A stretch of DNA of 64,000 nucleotides from Cristatella mucedo (GCA_009760855.2 WPIO01000020.1:1892001-1956000); one strand, 5' to 3'. Counted from the stretch's first letter, positions 22,255 to 36,780 are shown. Numbers and translations are program-made. The notes: generated from the letters alone by a model not told the origin.

Positions 22255-22620
22255 TATTTTAGCTGTCCTGTGTATTTCTCTGTAGCTCCACAAAGCCACA
22301 ACGCAATTTGGGTGTTACGAAGGAGAGTTTTGTCTAGCGAACTCACGGCCTAAGCGGCTTTCGGTACGCATTTGGTAGCCAACAGACTTCAGTTCACTCA
22401 ACACAGAAAAAGTAAGAAGCGTAGCCTAGTCAGGAGAAAAGTTGAGGTGGCGAGCAACAGGAAATTAGCAGCTCAGGGCGGCTGGAAAGAATGTGCCACA
22501 GTCGGCAGCAGTCGAGTAGTTGTTTCGTAAGAATCGTGGAACTGAGTTCCACAGTCTAGGACCTGCAGAGCAAAAGCGTCTGTCGCCAACAGTCTTTAAG
22601 GGAGTCCTCTGGTTGTCTTA
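22255..22620 (-). mobile_element. Family B LINE 3' end, inverted
   Basis: Carries GCTCCACAAAGCCACAACGC, GCGGCTTTCGGTACGC and GGTAGCCAACAGACTTC, then the ORF end region with GAACTGAGTTCCACAGTC at about 22545: reverse complement of the family B end seen at 25.7 and 62.5 kb. Confidence 0.75.
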
Positions 22621-23520
22621 AGCTGCGAATGCACCATGTTAGCACTCATCATTGAGGCGTGTGCCCTGGGTATTCTATTTAATTGACGACATTAAAAATG
22701 CTAAGACAAGTTGCAGATGTTTGATGAGGGCGTCAATCTGCTTGTAGTCTTCGTTCCGTCTTGAAATTGCCTTAGAATGATGGATTCTCAAAAGGTACGC
22801 TATTCAATTCATTTACTGCTTTCTGCGTCTGTTTAACACAGATAACAAATACGACATAGCAAAGGTTACATTGCTCTACTCACATTACCTCCCGTGTTCA
22901 TTTTCAGTGTACATTAACTTACATGTCCACCCATTACTCCTTCCTAGGAAAATGAAGTCTTTGAAGGGCCAACGTTCCCTGCATGTGTCGCTCTTTGTTT
23001 CCAAGGCACACCGACCGAAAGAGTGATGTAAGTATTAGGTTAGCGACCAACCGCACGTAAATAACTGGACACTGAGATCACTAGTACCTCCTTAGCCGAT
23101 ACCTAGCTAGGAAGGATGGCCACCACCTCAACATCTGCCGCCGTGTCGTACACTGGCTTCAAGAGATTGCATCATGTTTGACAATTTGAGCCTCGTTGTC
23201 CCGTGTGACTTTCGGGGAGGTCATTGAATCCCGACTTTGCCCTACTCTTGAACCAATCGTCGGAGCGCCTCATTTTCCCTCATTTCACTTACTGACATTG
23301 CAGTGTTTCACAATTATCCTAGTCTAAAATTATCTCAGCTTGTTCAACCTGACTAAATAACCTCCTAAAGGAACATCCACATTGAATCTCATATACAGTC
23401 ATATAGTACATACTCATATGCAGCCTTAACAAATCTTTCCTCTGACCAGGCTGCCGTCTGGCCAAACTGCCCAAGTCTAACCAAGCTGCCATCGTGCTGT
23501 ACTATAATTCAGTTGTGGGT
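22621..23520. other. Unassigned sequence
   Basis: Nothing recognised; may include decayed LINE linker. Confidence 0.3.
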
Positions 23521-23529
23521 GGGCTACCC

Positions 23530-25890
<2,361 letters not shown>

Positions 25891-26215
25891 TGGAGGTATT
25901 GACAGAGATACACATTTCTTCGCACCTAACTGAACTGCTGCAGAAATTTCCTACGCCAATTCCTTCGCTTGAAGCCAGTCGGCGCTTGAAGCTTTGCTCT
26001 GCAGATCCTACACTGTGGAGCTCACTTCCACAATTCGTTAGTGATGGCATCAGTCCTTCTGCCGACTCTAGCATATCCTTCCCAGCTGTCGGAGATGCTG
26101 CAACTTCTATGCTAATTACGTCCTTTTCCGCCCTCCAGTCGCTCAGTTTGGCTTCTAACCCTATCTTCACTTCGTGCTGCGATGAATTCTGTTAGCGGCT
26201 CTATGCGCACCGACA
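25891..26215 (+). mobile_element. Second family B LINE fragment
   Basis: The plus frame carries SRRLKLCSADPTLWSSLPQF, the family's 'A(G)P+LWNSLP' C-terminal motif, immediately after the previous copy's 3' end. This indicates a head-to-tail second insertion. Confidence 0.6.
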
Positions 26216-26324
26216 GTCGCTAGGCTAGGCCTATAGAAAACTCTCTTCATTCTTTTCGGCTTTGCGTAGTTCAGGATGGTGACAAATCTCACACATTGTA
26301 GAGGTAAGAAGAGAGATAAAAATA

Positions 26325-26420
26325 ATAATGCACTTAATAAAGCGTCCTCAGAAAACTCAATTTCTTTCTAGGCGCTTTACATTTGCTGCGAGAGAGAGAG
26401 AGAGAAAGAGAGAATGTCCC
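26325..26420 (-). mobile_element. Family A LINE tail fragment plus GA run
   Basis: AAAGCGTCCTCAGAAAACTC...TTTCTTTCTAGGCGC, then GAGAGA repeats. Confidence 0.7.
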
Positions 26421-27155
26421 TGAAGTTAATCGAACTTTATAGTGAGCCAGTGAAGTTCGCACAGAAATTATGTGATCTGGTAGATGGCCCTTTTATGACA
26501 CTCTAAAGAGCTACTGAGATTTTAAGCAGTTGCAGAACATAAAGGACACAGACCGGAAGTCCATAATAAAGGAAATCACAGTAATTGTAATGTCATATCA
26601 GAATATAAGCATTTCTAGTTTGGCTGCAGTAGTTTTGTATTATCAGATTTTTATTTTGGTGGTGTTCCTTAGCCAATAGTAGGTCTACAAAAATAGTTCA
26701 TAATTCACAGGCAAGATTAAATCATCCTGATAGTAAATGTTCGAAACACGTGGAATAGCTCCAGAGTACGTCATTTAGAAGACCGTTAAAAAATACTTTA
26801 CACAGGGTAAAGTACCTCACAGAAGCTTCGACATGAGTGTGTTGCGCCAGAAGTTCGGTGCTGCTCCGGATTGCAGTGCAGGATTTCCGGGTCTCGCTTT
26901 TTCGGGCTTTGTTAGTATATGCAATGTCATAATGCCATATCTACAACGCTGCTGCATCGGCTGACGCGAATGCCATCATCGCCAGTCACACACGGCAGTG
27001 GTAACTTGTCTGCATTGCCCACATCCAGCCAGCTCTGCAGGCTTTTTCATGTAACTAGCGATTGCTAATTGACCAGCCTTTAATAAAAGAGACAGCTCCA
27101 GCTGTGTGCTGCTTCAACTTAGCACAGAATCTTGATTTGTTACAGCTTTTACCTC
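26421..27155. other. Unassigned sequence
   Basis: No gene or known repeat recognised. Confidence 0.35.
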
Positions 27156-27159
27156 TGGG

Positions 27160-27312
27160 TCATAGCCAAGAGGGTAAGGTGCTCGTTCTTCACAACCCAG
27201 GTCGTGGGTTCGAGCTCTGAACAAGGTCGATTCTTTATTGCTCACCGTAAGAGGTGGTGATAGTTGCTAAGGATGACTTGACTCTATGCAAATGAGGCTG
27301 TTTAAACAGCTA
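27160..27312 (+). mobile_element. SINE-1, tRNA-derived
   Basis: TCATAGCCAAGAGGGTAAGG, then GTCGTGGGTTCGAGCTCT (B box), then AAGAGGTGGTGATAGTTGCT and GAGGCTGTTTAAACAGCTAA. Confidence 0.8.
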
Positions 27313-28080
27313 AAACTCTTAACTTTTAATAATCAAGAATTAATATCATTAAATTAATCTAGAATCTTTCATTTGAAGGAATACAATGCCGGGGGGTAAG
27401 TTTTCTAGGAAATATCATTAGTCTTTGGATTTTTAGTCTTGTTGCTACAGGGATCTCACTGAGAAGTTACGGAAGGATAATCGTAACGATTAACTATTTT
27501 TTCTCTTGAAGTAATTTATTTTTTCTTGAGCATAGCCTGTTTTCTTATGTCGTCATCTCCTAGCCAAAGTCGTCAGGACAGGACTTACTATTCTCAGCAT
27601 TAAATCACACCCGATTTCTCCCTCTTTAATTCAATCGCTGCACATTGGCTGCATTTGCATTTGGTGTTTCAAACCTTTCTATATGTCTGCATGTAAATTT
27701 GAAAGGCTGATACCTATTCTGTCAATCCCGAGTAGTAATTTATGAGGCCGTGCAAACGCAGCCATTTTGGTTAACTAACTAGCTATCTCGAGAAAAGAGC
27801 AGCGCGCCACCGAGCAGAAACCCTAAGAAAAACCTAGTAAAGACAGCTAATTATTGTTTATTAAAATTATCATTTCTATCTGGTTATTGAAAAGCATTGG
27901 CTTGTTGGCCTAGACTTAATTTCTGCTGGCAGAGTTGGACTCAAAGTTAACATATTGTAAGACTTCCGAGCTATGCAATTCTTGAACTGTTTGAGTTGAC
28001 GAATGCTCTTGCAGCATGCCTGATATCTGACCATCCGTGGGTAACAATTTTAAGAACGATATATAAGAAAACGCTGTCAT
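27313..28080. other. Unassigned AT-rich sequence
   Basis: No feature recognised. Confidence 0.35.
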
Positions 28081-28084
28081 CCTT

Positions 28085-28445
28085 CGTATCAGTCAAAATG
28101 ACGATAAAACTAACTTACTAGTTATAGGTAAAATAAGTGTGACTCAGAAATTGGAAAGGCTTACGCTGAAAGTCGGCTCTGCTAGCATATTTCCTGTTGA
28201 ATCTGCACGAAGTCTAGGTGCCATGTTCCAAAGTAACTTGTCGTTAGATGACCACATCAGCTCCACAATCAAGCGTGCCTGCTTTGAGCTAGATGACATC
28301 GCTGAAATTCGGGCTTGTTTAGATAGCGATACCACTTCTAAGTTAGTCCATGCATTTGTGACATCACGTCTTGACTTCTGTAACTCACTGCTTGCTGGCC
28401 TAACGGCATGTGCAATCAGGCGCTTACAGCTGGTGTTTAGAAAGC
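28085..28445 (+). mobile_element. Family A LINE fragment, late RT region
   Basis: Open for 109 codons from 28139: TQKLERLTLKVGSASIFPVE, SARSLGAMFQSNLSLDDHIS, and TSRLDFCNSLLAGLTACAIR, ending after RRLQLV. This part is relatively intact but isolated. Confidence 0.85.
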
Positions 28446-29430
28446 TTAGTTTCCAATTTCTGAAGTAATGATGTTTTCGCAGGTCATCTTTAGTAACGTG
28501 CGGGTTAAGGGAAGCCGAACTGTGCTAGATAGCTTCGGGGTGAAGTGGACTGCTGAAAAATCATAATTGCGAAAATTGCATAGGATATATTATTTCTGTT
28601 ATAGATTTGGCAACAATTCGCAGTATATGATGCCAAAAATTCTCCTTCTCTCCTAGCTATAATTTTCAGATAAACACATGTTGACTTCATTTATGTTCAG
28701 CATAGGCTCTGTTTCCGATATTTTCTTCCTCGATTGAAGAATTTCAGGGCCACCTGGAGATTCGTGCCTTTGCTACTTACTGATAAATGCAGGAAACCAA
28801 AGAGTTCGCAGAAAAAGTTATAAGCAAAATTTCTCCCTCAAAATAATAAAATGAAATTACAAGCGCAACTTACAAAACTTTAATTTAAAGTTATAGCCAT
28901 AATTTTTCCCGCCACGTGATTGGCGGTGTTGATGGGATAACTTCGGCTTCCTAGGACGCCATTAGGCAAACTATAGAAGTGGTTGAGTAATCAGTGTCTT
29001 ATAAAGCAGTCCTTGCAGAAAGAATAATTAAGGAAACACGACTATGAGTTGGCTGCAACAGTAGGTAAACCATAATCCTCGACGGAGAGCGAGCGTACAT
29101 TTTTAACCGGCAGCTGAAGAGATTTCTTCTCACTAAATTGATCACATTCACAGGCAGCCATCAAAATGTTCATCCTTTATGCGAACTTTCATTGATAGTA
29201 ATGCTACGGCAACTTAAAAACAAACACAACTTTTCCATTTCTTCTTAATATTTGATCCTTTTTTAACTGGGACCTACTTTCTATCGTCATTTAGATTAAG
29301 GAACGTTTACTGAATCCTGTTACTATTTCTCAAAGCCAGACAGTTGTTTAATTTCTGCCACTGAATTTAAATTTTAATCAATAATCTTAGCTGTGTTTCA
29401 TACGAAATAACCAATAGCCTAGTCCTCCAG
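28446..29430. other. Unassigned AT-rich sequence
   Basis: No feature recognised. Confidence 0.35.
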
Positions 29431-29439
29431 CTTAAAATA

Positions 29440-30670
29440 AATGATGATAATACATTTTATAAAGCACTCTCAGAGAACTCAATCTCTTTCTAGGCATTGC
29501 ACGATTGAGTGATTAATCTAGCATGCTCAATAAACAGCAACAATAACTTGGTTAAGGGTGAAATGCACAGGGTCAGCATACAAGTATGGTTAGTCGCAGC
29601 ATGCAATAGTGTCAGCACGCATAAGCACATATAAGTCAAATATCACACGGACCCACTAAATGCTGTGATAAGTGTATGCGTTTTTAGTTTCTTCTTAAAT
29701 GTGGTCAAGGCAGTAGCTGTCGTTACGCAAGTTGGGAGTGAGTTTAAGGCTTTGGGAATTAAAGGTGCGGTCTCCAGAGGACTTGAGATTTGTACGAGGT
29801 ATAGGTAAACAGTTAGATTCCGAAAAGCGGGTGATAAGGTGCTTAGCCTGGTGGGGCAGTAGATCTGATAGGTCGGCTGGAGCCAAAGAATGAAGGGACC
29901 TAAAAGTGAGTGACAAAACCTTAATAATAATAATGCACTTGATAAAGCGCCCTCAGAGAACTCAATCTCTCTCTAGGCGCTTTACATTTGATGCAAAGGG
30001 AAATGCAATTGAATGGTGAGTAATATCTTGCTTGATTAACACAAACCTTAAAGTCAATGCGTTGCTTGACTGGGAGCCAGTGCAGGTCAGCGGGACGAGG
30101 TGAGATATGGCAACTGCTACGCTAACGACAGACAAGCCTAGCTGCAGAGGTTTCTGCAAGCTGTAAGCACCTGATTGCACACGCCGGTAGACCAGCAAGT
30201 AATGAGTTACAGAAGTCAAAACGAGATGTCACAAATGCATGGGCGAATTTAGATGTGGTATGCTTGTCTAAATTAGCCCGAATTTGGAACAGGACATTTA
30301 TATTTCGTGCAGATTCATCAGGAGATGTACTGGTAGAGCCGATTTTGAACCTCAGTCTTTCCTTTCTGAATCACACTTGTTTTTCCCATAAATAGTAAGT
30401 TGGTTTTATCATAATTCAATTTAAGAAAATTTTCTGCCATCCATGTGCGGATATCATCAATAAATGCAGCAAGAGAGTTGGGAGAACTGGACGTGGTGAA
30501 GTGTTGAGAGGAATCAAAGCAGAGGTACAGCTGAGTGTCATCCACATAGAATTTAGAGCCTAGGTTGTGCTTTGCAATCAAATCGGCAAGAGGGAGAGTA
30601 TAAACAGTGAAAAGAACGGGCGAAGCACTGAACTTTGAGGTACCCCATATTTCAGAGGTTCCTCGGATGG
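29440..30670 (-). mobile_element. Family A LINE, inverted, interrupted by a nested tail
   Basis: On the minus strand, in order: HNLGSKFYVDDTQLYLCFDS (YADD box as YVDD) near 30580, DDIRTWMAENFLKLNYDKTN near 30440, a C-terminal DLHWLP-like region near 30080, and ORF end 'AFNSQSLKL' near 29740, then 3' UTR and tail to 29440. A 119-bp tail insertion (29924-30042) splits it. Confidence 0.85.
29924..30042 (-). mobile_element. Nested family A tail with AAACCTTA target duplication
   Basis: AAACCTTA occurs at 29916-29923 and 30043-30050. Between them lie AAT repeats, AAAGCGCCCTCAGAGAACTC, the tail hairpin and 3'-UTR start. Removing the insert restores the order of the host copy as seen at 20.39 kb. 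Confidence 0.85.
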
Positions 30671-32420
30671 GCTTGAAATGCCTGCTATAGAAACGATATT
30701 TAGGGTATAGCTATTAAAATAGTGAATCCCAGAAAATCAATTACTAAAAGGCTCTTTAGATTCCAAAAATGGACGAGCGTTTTAGATTATATTTGGCCGT
30801 TTCAGTGCTCACAAAAGAATAAATCAATAATGATTACAACCAAGGCAGAAACCTTTCCGTTGTATCACTGTTAATTTGCAATTTCTCAGGCAGATGCCAT
30901 AATCAACAAGCCAATGCATTTTTGTTCCCTCACCTAGTAACTAAGAGCCTGAATGGTGTGTCTTATATTCATGTTAATCTTTTCTGTTCAGAAGGTTTTT
31001 TTGGATTTCCTAAGCTTATTATTTAGTTTCTATGTACTTCCAAAATTATAAGGAGGCGATGAAGCGAGAGCGGTGGTAATTATATAGATGTCAGTTTAAA
31101 TTCTGCTTTTCAAGCTAACAATAGCTTAACAGTTTTTTAGGAACAGCACCTGTTGTATACATGATTGAAAATGTATTTAGTACCTTGTCATTATTTTTGA
31201 AGGAGAATTTAAACTCAGATCTTAAAATGATTGCTGTCTTTATCATCTAATTTTATAAATTCTTCGAGGGTCTATGATGGCTTTCAAATTATTTCTGAAA
31301 GAGATGCGGTAGTGCTGCGAGAGTTAAAGCTAAAAGTTAAAGCTATTTGCGCATCAGGTCAGCTGATTTGCATTTTCGTAATCGCTTATCAGCACAAACA
31401 AAATGGCTCTGGTAGGCTCCGGTCTCTCATACAGGGCTATAAGATTCACATGCTGTTACCTTGGCTGCTTTGTCAGTTTTATTAAATTAATTTACAGCTT
31501 AATGCGACCCCTCTTAATTTCAGGACCATTATTTGTGTTCGCTTCTCGGATATATTGTCTCGCACACGTTAATCTCTAATACTTGAAGTCACCGATCTCT
31601 AACCTTACCCTCTAAAATTTGCTAAATAATTCCATTTTCCCCGATTGCAGTTCCCGCGACCAACGAGCCTGCATTATTGACGGGTGCACCGTATGCCAAA
31701 AAATCAGCGATATAAATCTTAGCATCTTAGGAGAGTCAATTTAAAATTTGTTTCCAAAACTATTTATTTATAAAAAAAATAAACCCCTGTTTCATAAATT
31801 CAACACAAAAATGCTGAATTTAATTTTTGATGAGCGCAACATGTGCAGATAGTCGTCACATCTAAGGACGATCGTGAAAATATTGAGATGAACGTCTTAA
31901 TGGGATTTCACGGTACTATAAGCCGCCAGTAACCGGAGTAAGTATCACTCTACTTCGTTTTCAGTACGCTTTCATACCAATCGTACGACCATACAGTTAT
32001 TTCGAATGAGCGCTTTTTCAATTTTCCTAGTGTCTACCTGCAGTTTACAGCAAACGCAGACACTCAAGGTCTGAATTCTCAGTTGCGTGTCTGTTTATAT
32101 TTTAACTTCATCGGCAATGTTTAAGACTGAAAGAATAAAAATTGCCACTTAAATGAAAAATATATGTCATACCGTGCATTGCTTTTGTATGCAATATATG
32201 CTGTAAGCCTGACAAACTTGATATGGCATTCGGTTGACCTATTAGCGTTTGTGCGCTCAGCATGTGTTACAGTCTTTTCAAATATAACTTTGGTACCAAC
32301 TTGGATCGTTCACTCTCCTAAAAAAGGCTCAGACTTTAGTCGTTTTCCCTCGTTGTTCACGCCTCACGCCGTCGGCCGACCAACTGTTATGATGCGACAT
32401 CGCCATGCGCTTTCTTAAGG
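30671..32420. other. Unassigned AT-rich sequence
   Basis: Low GC, short frames only; no repeat or exon recognised. Confidence 0.35.
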
Positions 32421-32503
32421 TTATATCAGCATTGGCTACAATTCTTAATCTGACTCTGGTTCTCTGGGCGCGAAATATATACCTTTCCAAACTTACTTCT
32501 TCT

Positions 32504-32506
<3 letters not shown>

Positions 32507-32570
<64 letters not shown>
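32507..32570. repeat. (AT)n microsatellite
   Basis: About 32 uninterrupted AT dinucleotides. Confidence 0.95.
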
Positions 32571-32572
<2 letters not shown>

Positions 32573-32785
32573 TTGGAATGCGATAAGTCTTCGAAATAGA
32601 ACAGCAGATTGATCAGCGTTGAAAATCTGATCGGGCCAGGTGAAAACCTGCGCTTTCTTCGTCTTCAAAGCTTTAATACCGATGCCGATCAAGACCATTA
32701 AAAGTGCAGCAGCTACCGCTTGCAGTGTGTCAGAACGAAGTGACTCTGTGACTCGATCTCTGACGCTCGTCAATCTTTTTTTCCA
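32571..32785 (-). CDS. Candidate exon with a membrane segment
   Basis: The minus-strand frame is open after a CCGTAG acceptor-like site near 32798. It reads RDRVTESLRSDTLQ, then a hydrophobic AVAAALLMVLIGIGIKAL, then basic residues and a soluble tail up to the AT array. It looks like a single-pass membrane protein end, but no ATG, donor or family is evident. Confidence 0.22.
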
Positions 32786-32859
32786 ACGAGCCAGCTACGG
32801 TCAGCGATTCGCGTATTTCAAGCTATCCAAGCGCACCAGATTTCGATGCGAATAAGCAG

Positions 32860-33925
32860 CGGCACCGTTAGCCACATCGATCAGCTAAAGGCAGCCAGAA
32901 CGAGCGACTTCATGGCGTATTCGACGCGTCCGCTGTCGATGAGTTGAGCTCCAAAAGTTGGTCGGTGCTATGCAGCAGACGATCGCTTTACTCGCCGCGC
33001 CGACGGCTGGTAGCCCATCGTGCAGTGCATTCAGACACCTCTACACCTAGCTGGCCCGACGGACTCGCTCGATGGTTTGACCAGCTGCGCTCCTCTAAGC
33101 TTTGTCGGACAACACCAATCGGGTCTGGGAGTAGGCACACCCATGGCATTCCGCAGACATGGCAAGTCGCGGACAGGGTGGTTCTAGCCGGGTTCACGAC
33201 AGAAGCGATAAGACATAATCGGCATTCTGCTATTTAATTTGCGTTTCACAGGAAAGTATCGAAGTGATCGCTAATGTCCGGTCCTTTGTAGTGCTGCTAT
33301 AAGGAAGACTAGCCATAGGAAAACTGCAGACGGAAAGTCAACCATGCGACACTGCTTGTAGGCTTGGTCTTTACTTTTATGCTAACAGCTGAGGCCTAAA
33401 TCCACTGCGACAGCAGCCTGTATAGGTACAGCGCCTGGTCAGCAGAGCGAATCATCTTTTCATCGACATCTAAGATAGTTGGTTCGAGATTGTGGAGACA
33501 TGCCACTCACTGCTGGAAAATTCTAGGCAAAGCAGTTAGCTGGAAAGCATTCAAGCTAGTCTGTGCTCACCCATTCGTCTGTTTGGTGATTAGCCATCCG
33601 GATTGATTTTAAGCTACCGCCGCCAATGTTTCAGCAGGAGGGCCTTTAACTCCAAAGACTCTTGGATGAGAGAAATGGCAAATATCATCGGTACCAAACG
33701 TACTGCACGAGCTGGCCCTTAACGAGTTACTACCCAGGCAGGAAAGTCTATTACAGTTATTGACCAACCAATTGCAATGCTTCGTGCATTGCTCGTCAGG
33801 AGTTGTGCAAAGGCACCTTCGAAATTGGATCCCCACCTTGCCAGCCGCCCTTACATTGTTTTCTTAACCTTCACGTCCTGCTCTGAGACAGCCCGCATCA
33901 TTTATTCTCTAAATTTCCGTATCAA
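32860..33925. other. Unassigned sequence
   Basis: A 97-codon plus frame at 32944-33237 has no recognisable product. Confidence 0.3.
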
Positions 33926-33931
33926 CCGTGA

Positions 33932-34078
33932 TAGCCCAAGAGGTAAGGTGCTCTTCACGGCCGAGTTCGTGGGTTCAAATCCTGCAGTGGGCCATTCTTT
34001 ATTGTCAACTGCAAGCGGTGATGATAGCCGTTAAGGCTCTTCTGCCGCTATAGAAATTAGACTTTTAAATCAGCCAAA
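33932..34078 (+). mobile_element. SINE-1, tRNA-derived
   Basis: ATAGCCCAAGAGGTAAGGTG (A-box region), GTTCGTGGGTTCAAATCCT (B box), GTGATGATAGCCGTTAAGG, CTCTTCTGCCGCTATAG, and TTTTAAATCAGC at the end. This is a clean copy. Confidence 0.85.
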
Positions 34079-34397
34079 AATTATGTATCATTTACCTATA
34101 TCAATTCTTCATAGTCGCCTGCTGCTCTATTTAGCCATTTTTGTATCCCCGTGATTCTGATGCCAACCTATCGTAGCCATCTTCAACCCGGTAGTAGGGT
34201 GACGGGGTGGAAGTTGCTTTAATACCCGGTCTAGTACTACATTCTAAATAAATAGCTTAACAGCTGCCTTTTTGAAATTTGCAGTGCGAAGGCCTCCGGC
34301 AAAGGACTTATTTGCTATGTTATTTAGGCCTTGCAGAAGCTAATCGTTGCACCGCAGAACGGGTACAGATTAAGAGTCGTAAGTGGTAGTAGTCCCA
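34079..34397. other. Unassigned sequence
   Basis: No feature recognised; it lies just downstream of a candidate minus-strand terminal exon. Confidence 0.3.
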
Positions 34398-34574
34398 TCA
34401 GACAGTGGAGATGAAGTTCTTCGAGATGAGGCTCCGAGAGGGCAGGCCTGAAACGAGGCAAGTGGAGGTGACGCAAGGAATAGAGGGACAAGAGTCCCTG
34501 CTGGGGATCTTTGCTGCGAGAAAGGAATCCAGTAGAGAAATATCATCGGGGACGCACTCGCTGATCTCATCTAT
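34398..34574 (-). CDS. Candidate terminal exon, 58 residues
   Basis: The minus strand has a strong acceptor (pyrimidine run then ATAAGCCAG) followed by 58 codons and TGA. It starts IDEISECVPDDISLLDSFLA and continues A-K-I-P-S-R-D-S-C. Codon use and the acidic-hydrophobic pattern look coding. No family recognised and no upstream exon is firmly linked. Confidence 0.32.
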   Translation of the reverse strand: MDEISECVPDDISLLDSFLAAKIPSRDSCPSIPCVTSTCLVSGLPSRSLISKNFISTV

Positions 34575-35336
34575 CTGGCTTATAAAAAAAGGCCTGAGGC
34601 CTTGAGGGATCTCTAGATCGCCTCAAGTAGCGCTGGGTTACTGGGTGCTGACCTGGGCCAAAGTTTAAAACGATGCTCGGAGGCTCGACAGCAGCATTTC
34701 TTGAATGAATGCGCAGGTGCGATTCTAGAATTCCATATCGAATCTGGACGAAGGCTAGATGGGCCTCGTGGAAATAGGGAAAACGTCAGTGTGAAAAAAT
34801 ATGAATGTGCCGTATTTATAAAAATCTTGCTTCAATGTAAACTCTCGACTGCATTTGCTTTGCTATTACCAAAATGAGAGCACATCACCGACGACTATTT
34901 ACAGCGAAAGTATTGATACATTACGTGGGATAGACAATACCGCTATAACGATGACCGTATCATGAACCAGTCTGAAATACTCGAAAAACGTGAAGGGATA
35001 TTCAGGGAAAAATGCTTGGATCTGGATCTAACCAATCGCTATTGCGAGTTAGTGTAGCAGTTAGTACAGCTACTTAATGATTATGATGTCTCCTAATAAA
35101 AGTGGCTCTACTGTATAAGTATGTTACGATAAAATATGTAATATAATGTAATATAGTAAAAGTGTACTCGCATCTCCATCTTCGTCTAGTAGAAGAGTAA
35201 TCTATTAGCCTAGGCAAGACTATCAAACGGCTGCACACGTGCTTGTCAGTAGAGTCACTACTTTTCTCTATGGCAGCTTTGAGTAGGTGATGCAGTCCTA
35301 TGGCTTTACAAATTCCCCCTCCATGTTCCACGGTGC

Positions 35337-35396
35337 ATGCGCCCAGAACTTCCATCAGAACTAGTTCTCTTCGAATGCAGACCTACAGCCTATCAA
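35337..35396 (+). CDS. Candidate exon a of an unknown gene
   Basis: An ATG at 35337 reads MRPELPSELVLFECRPTAYQ and ends exactly at a consensus donor CAA|GTAAGT in phase 0. The next candidate exon (35683) starts in phase 0, so the two join in frame. The same DNA is open on the minus strand, so direction is not certain. Confidence 0.27.
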
Positions 35397-35682
35397 GTAA
35401 GTACTCTCGCTTTACTCCGTGCCGCGGTAGCTCCATTCCCGTCTGCTTCTCGTCAACTTGACCCATACTTGGAAAAGGAGTGGGCTAACCTACGGCACTT
35501 GAGCTAAATTTAGGAGGTGCCTGCGGCATCGGCTGCCTTCTGAAGCGAAACGCGTCACTGTCATTAGTAGAAAGTGGTCCGTGTGGCTAAGCCACAATTA
35601 GGGCAATGTAGTCGGGAAACTTGTTAAGATGATTTCGACAAGACAAGCGTCGCTGCTCGTCCGAGCAAGTAGTCTCTTTCAG

Positions 35683-35749
35683 GTAGATAACTGTGATTTC
35701 GTTTGGGCTGTCGAGACGCCCAATCCGCTTCCGCACAGATCGGAAGAAG
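35683..35749 (+). CDS. Candidate exon b of an unknown gene
   Basis: Acceptor GTAGTCTCTTTCAG and donor GAAGAAG|GTGAGT bound 67 nt reading VDNCDFVWAVETPNPLPHRS plus EE, ending in phase 1. Both splice signals are good. A minus-strand frame (35871-35587) overlaps and also looks plausible. Confidence 0.35.
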
Positions 35750-35812
35750 GTGAGTGCGCTTATCGAAAATCGTAGAGATACTGTTCTGTCATGGCGGAAA
35801 GACAGGATGCAG

Positions 35813-35906
35813 AGCGGCAGCACCTTGGAAGCACACGGCAGCTCCGGCCGTGGCCGAGCCACGATTTTCACCTCTTCGTGGAGGCAAGAGCAGCAAGCGT
35901 TTTCAT
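35813..35906 (+). CDS. Candidate exon c of an unknown gene
   Basis: Acceptor GACAGGATGCAG and donor TTTTCAT|GTAAGA. In the phase left by exon b it reads ERQHLGSTRQLRPWPSHDFH, then LFVEARAASVF. Product not recognised. Confidence 0.22.
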
Positions 35907-36064
35907 GTAAGAAGGCAAAACTCGCCGGACATTTTCAAGGTGGGGAGCTAGATCCGCACTTAGTGAAAAATCACAGCGTAAAATCGCTGCGTTTATTCGA
36001 CACGAACTCGGCGGCCACTCGTTGAGTGAGTGGAGTTGAAGCATAATTTTTCTTTCGTTGGTGA

Positions 36065-36135
36065 CGCTGTCCCGGGACGAAGGAATTGGGGAGAAGGCCC
36101 AGCTCCCTGCCTCCGCTCGTCTGGCTCCGCCACTG
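36065..36135. mobile_element. hAT-like terminal fragment
   Basis: Ends CTGGCTCCGCCACTG, which on the minus strand reads CAGTGGCGGAGCCAG, the common terminal sequence of hAT MITEs and similar to the right end of the element at 38.4 kb. No partner end found. Confidence 0.35.
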
Positions 36136-36229
36136 AGCTCTGGGTATCTGAGCTCTATCTCGCTTGTGTGTCGCATTCTACGACTGCGAGCGACTGCGTA
36201 GAACCTTGGATTTCTCTTTCCTTTCACTC

Positions 36230-36780
36230 TTTAAGCACTAGAATAAAATGCAACTGTTCCTCTTACCGAGATAAGCACGCTTCAATAGCGCCAGCCTCTG
36301 TGCTGTTGTGACTGTGAGAGCCTCACCAGTTCGGGTAGCCACATAAGGCACATAGCCTTCGCTCAGCGCCGGCAGTCACCGAAGATCAGGACATTGCTCC
36401 CAGAGAGCCACAGCGGTCAGGCGCATGCCTTATGTAATTTCCAGGTAATAATTAATGCGGTAATCTTATTCCTACATAATAATAGATTGCTCTGCTCATA
36501 AGCCTCGGCTTATCACAGCTATGTCCTAAGCGGCTCAGTTCTAATTCAGCGGCAAAGCTAATAGTTCTTAATTGAGGTTCATTCGTCAAGCTCAGCGGTA
36601 ATGCTCACAGTTCGTAAACGCGGAGCATTAAAATATCCGCTCTGCTTCCAGTTCAAATCATGGGTGGCTATGTGACAGAATATGCAGGCAGCAGAGGGAG
36701 GAAAGTCTCAAGGCCGATAGGAACCCGAAGTCAGTGACAAGCTGGCCGCCAGCCGCTACTAGCAAACTTGCTGGTTTGGC
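36230..36780. other. Unassigned sequence
   Basis: No feature recognised. Confidence 0.35.
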
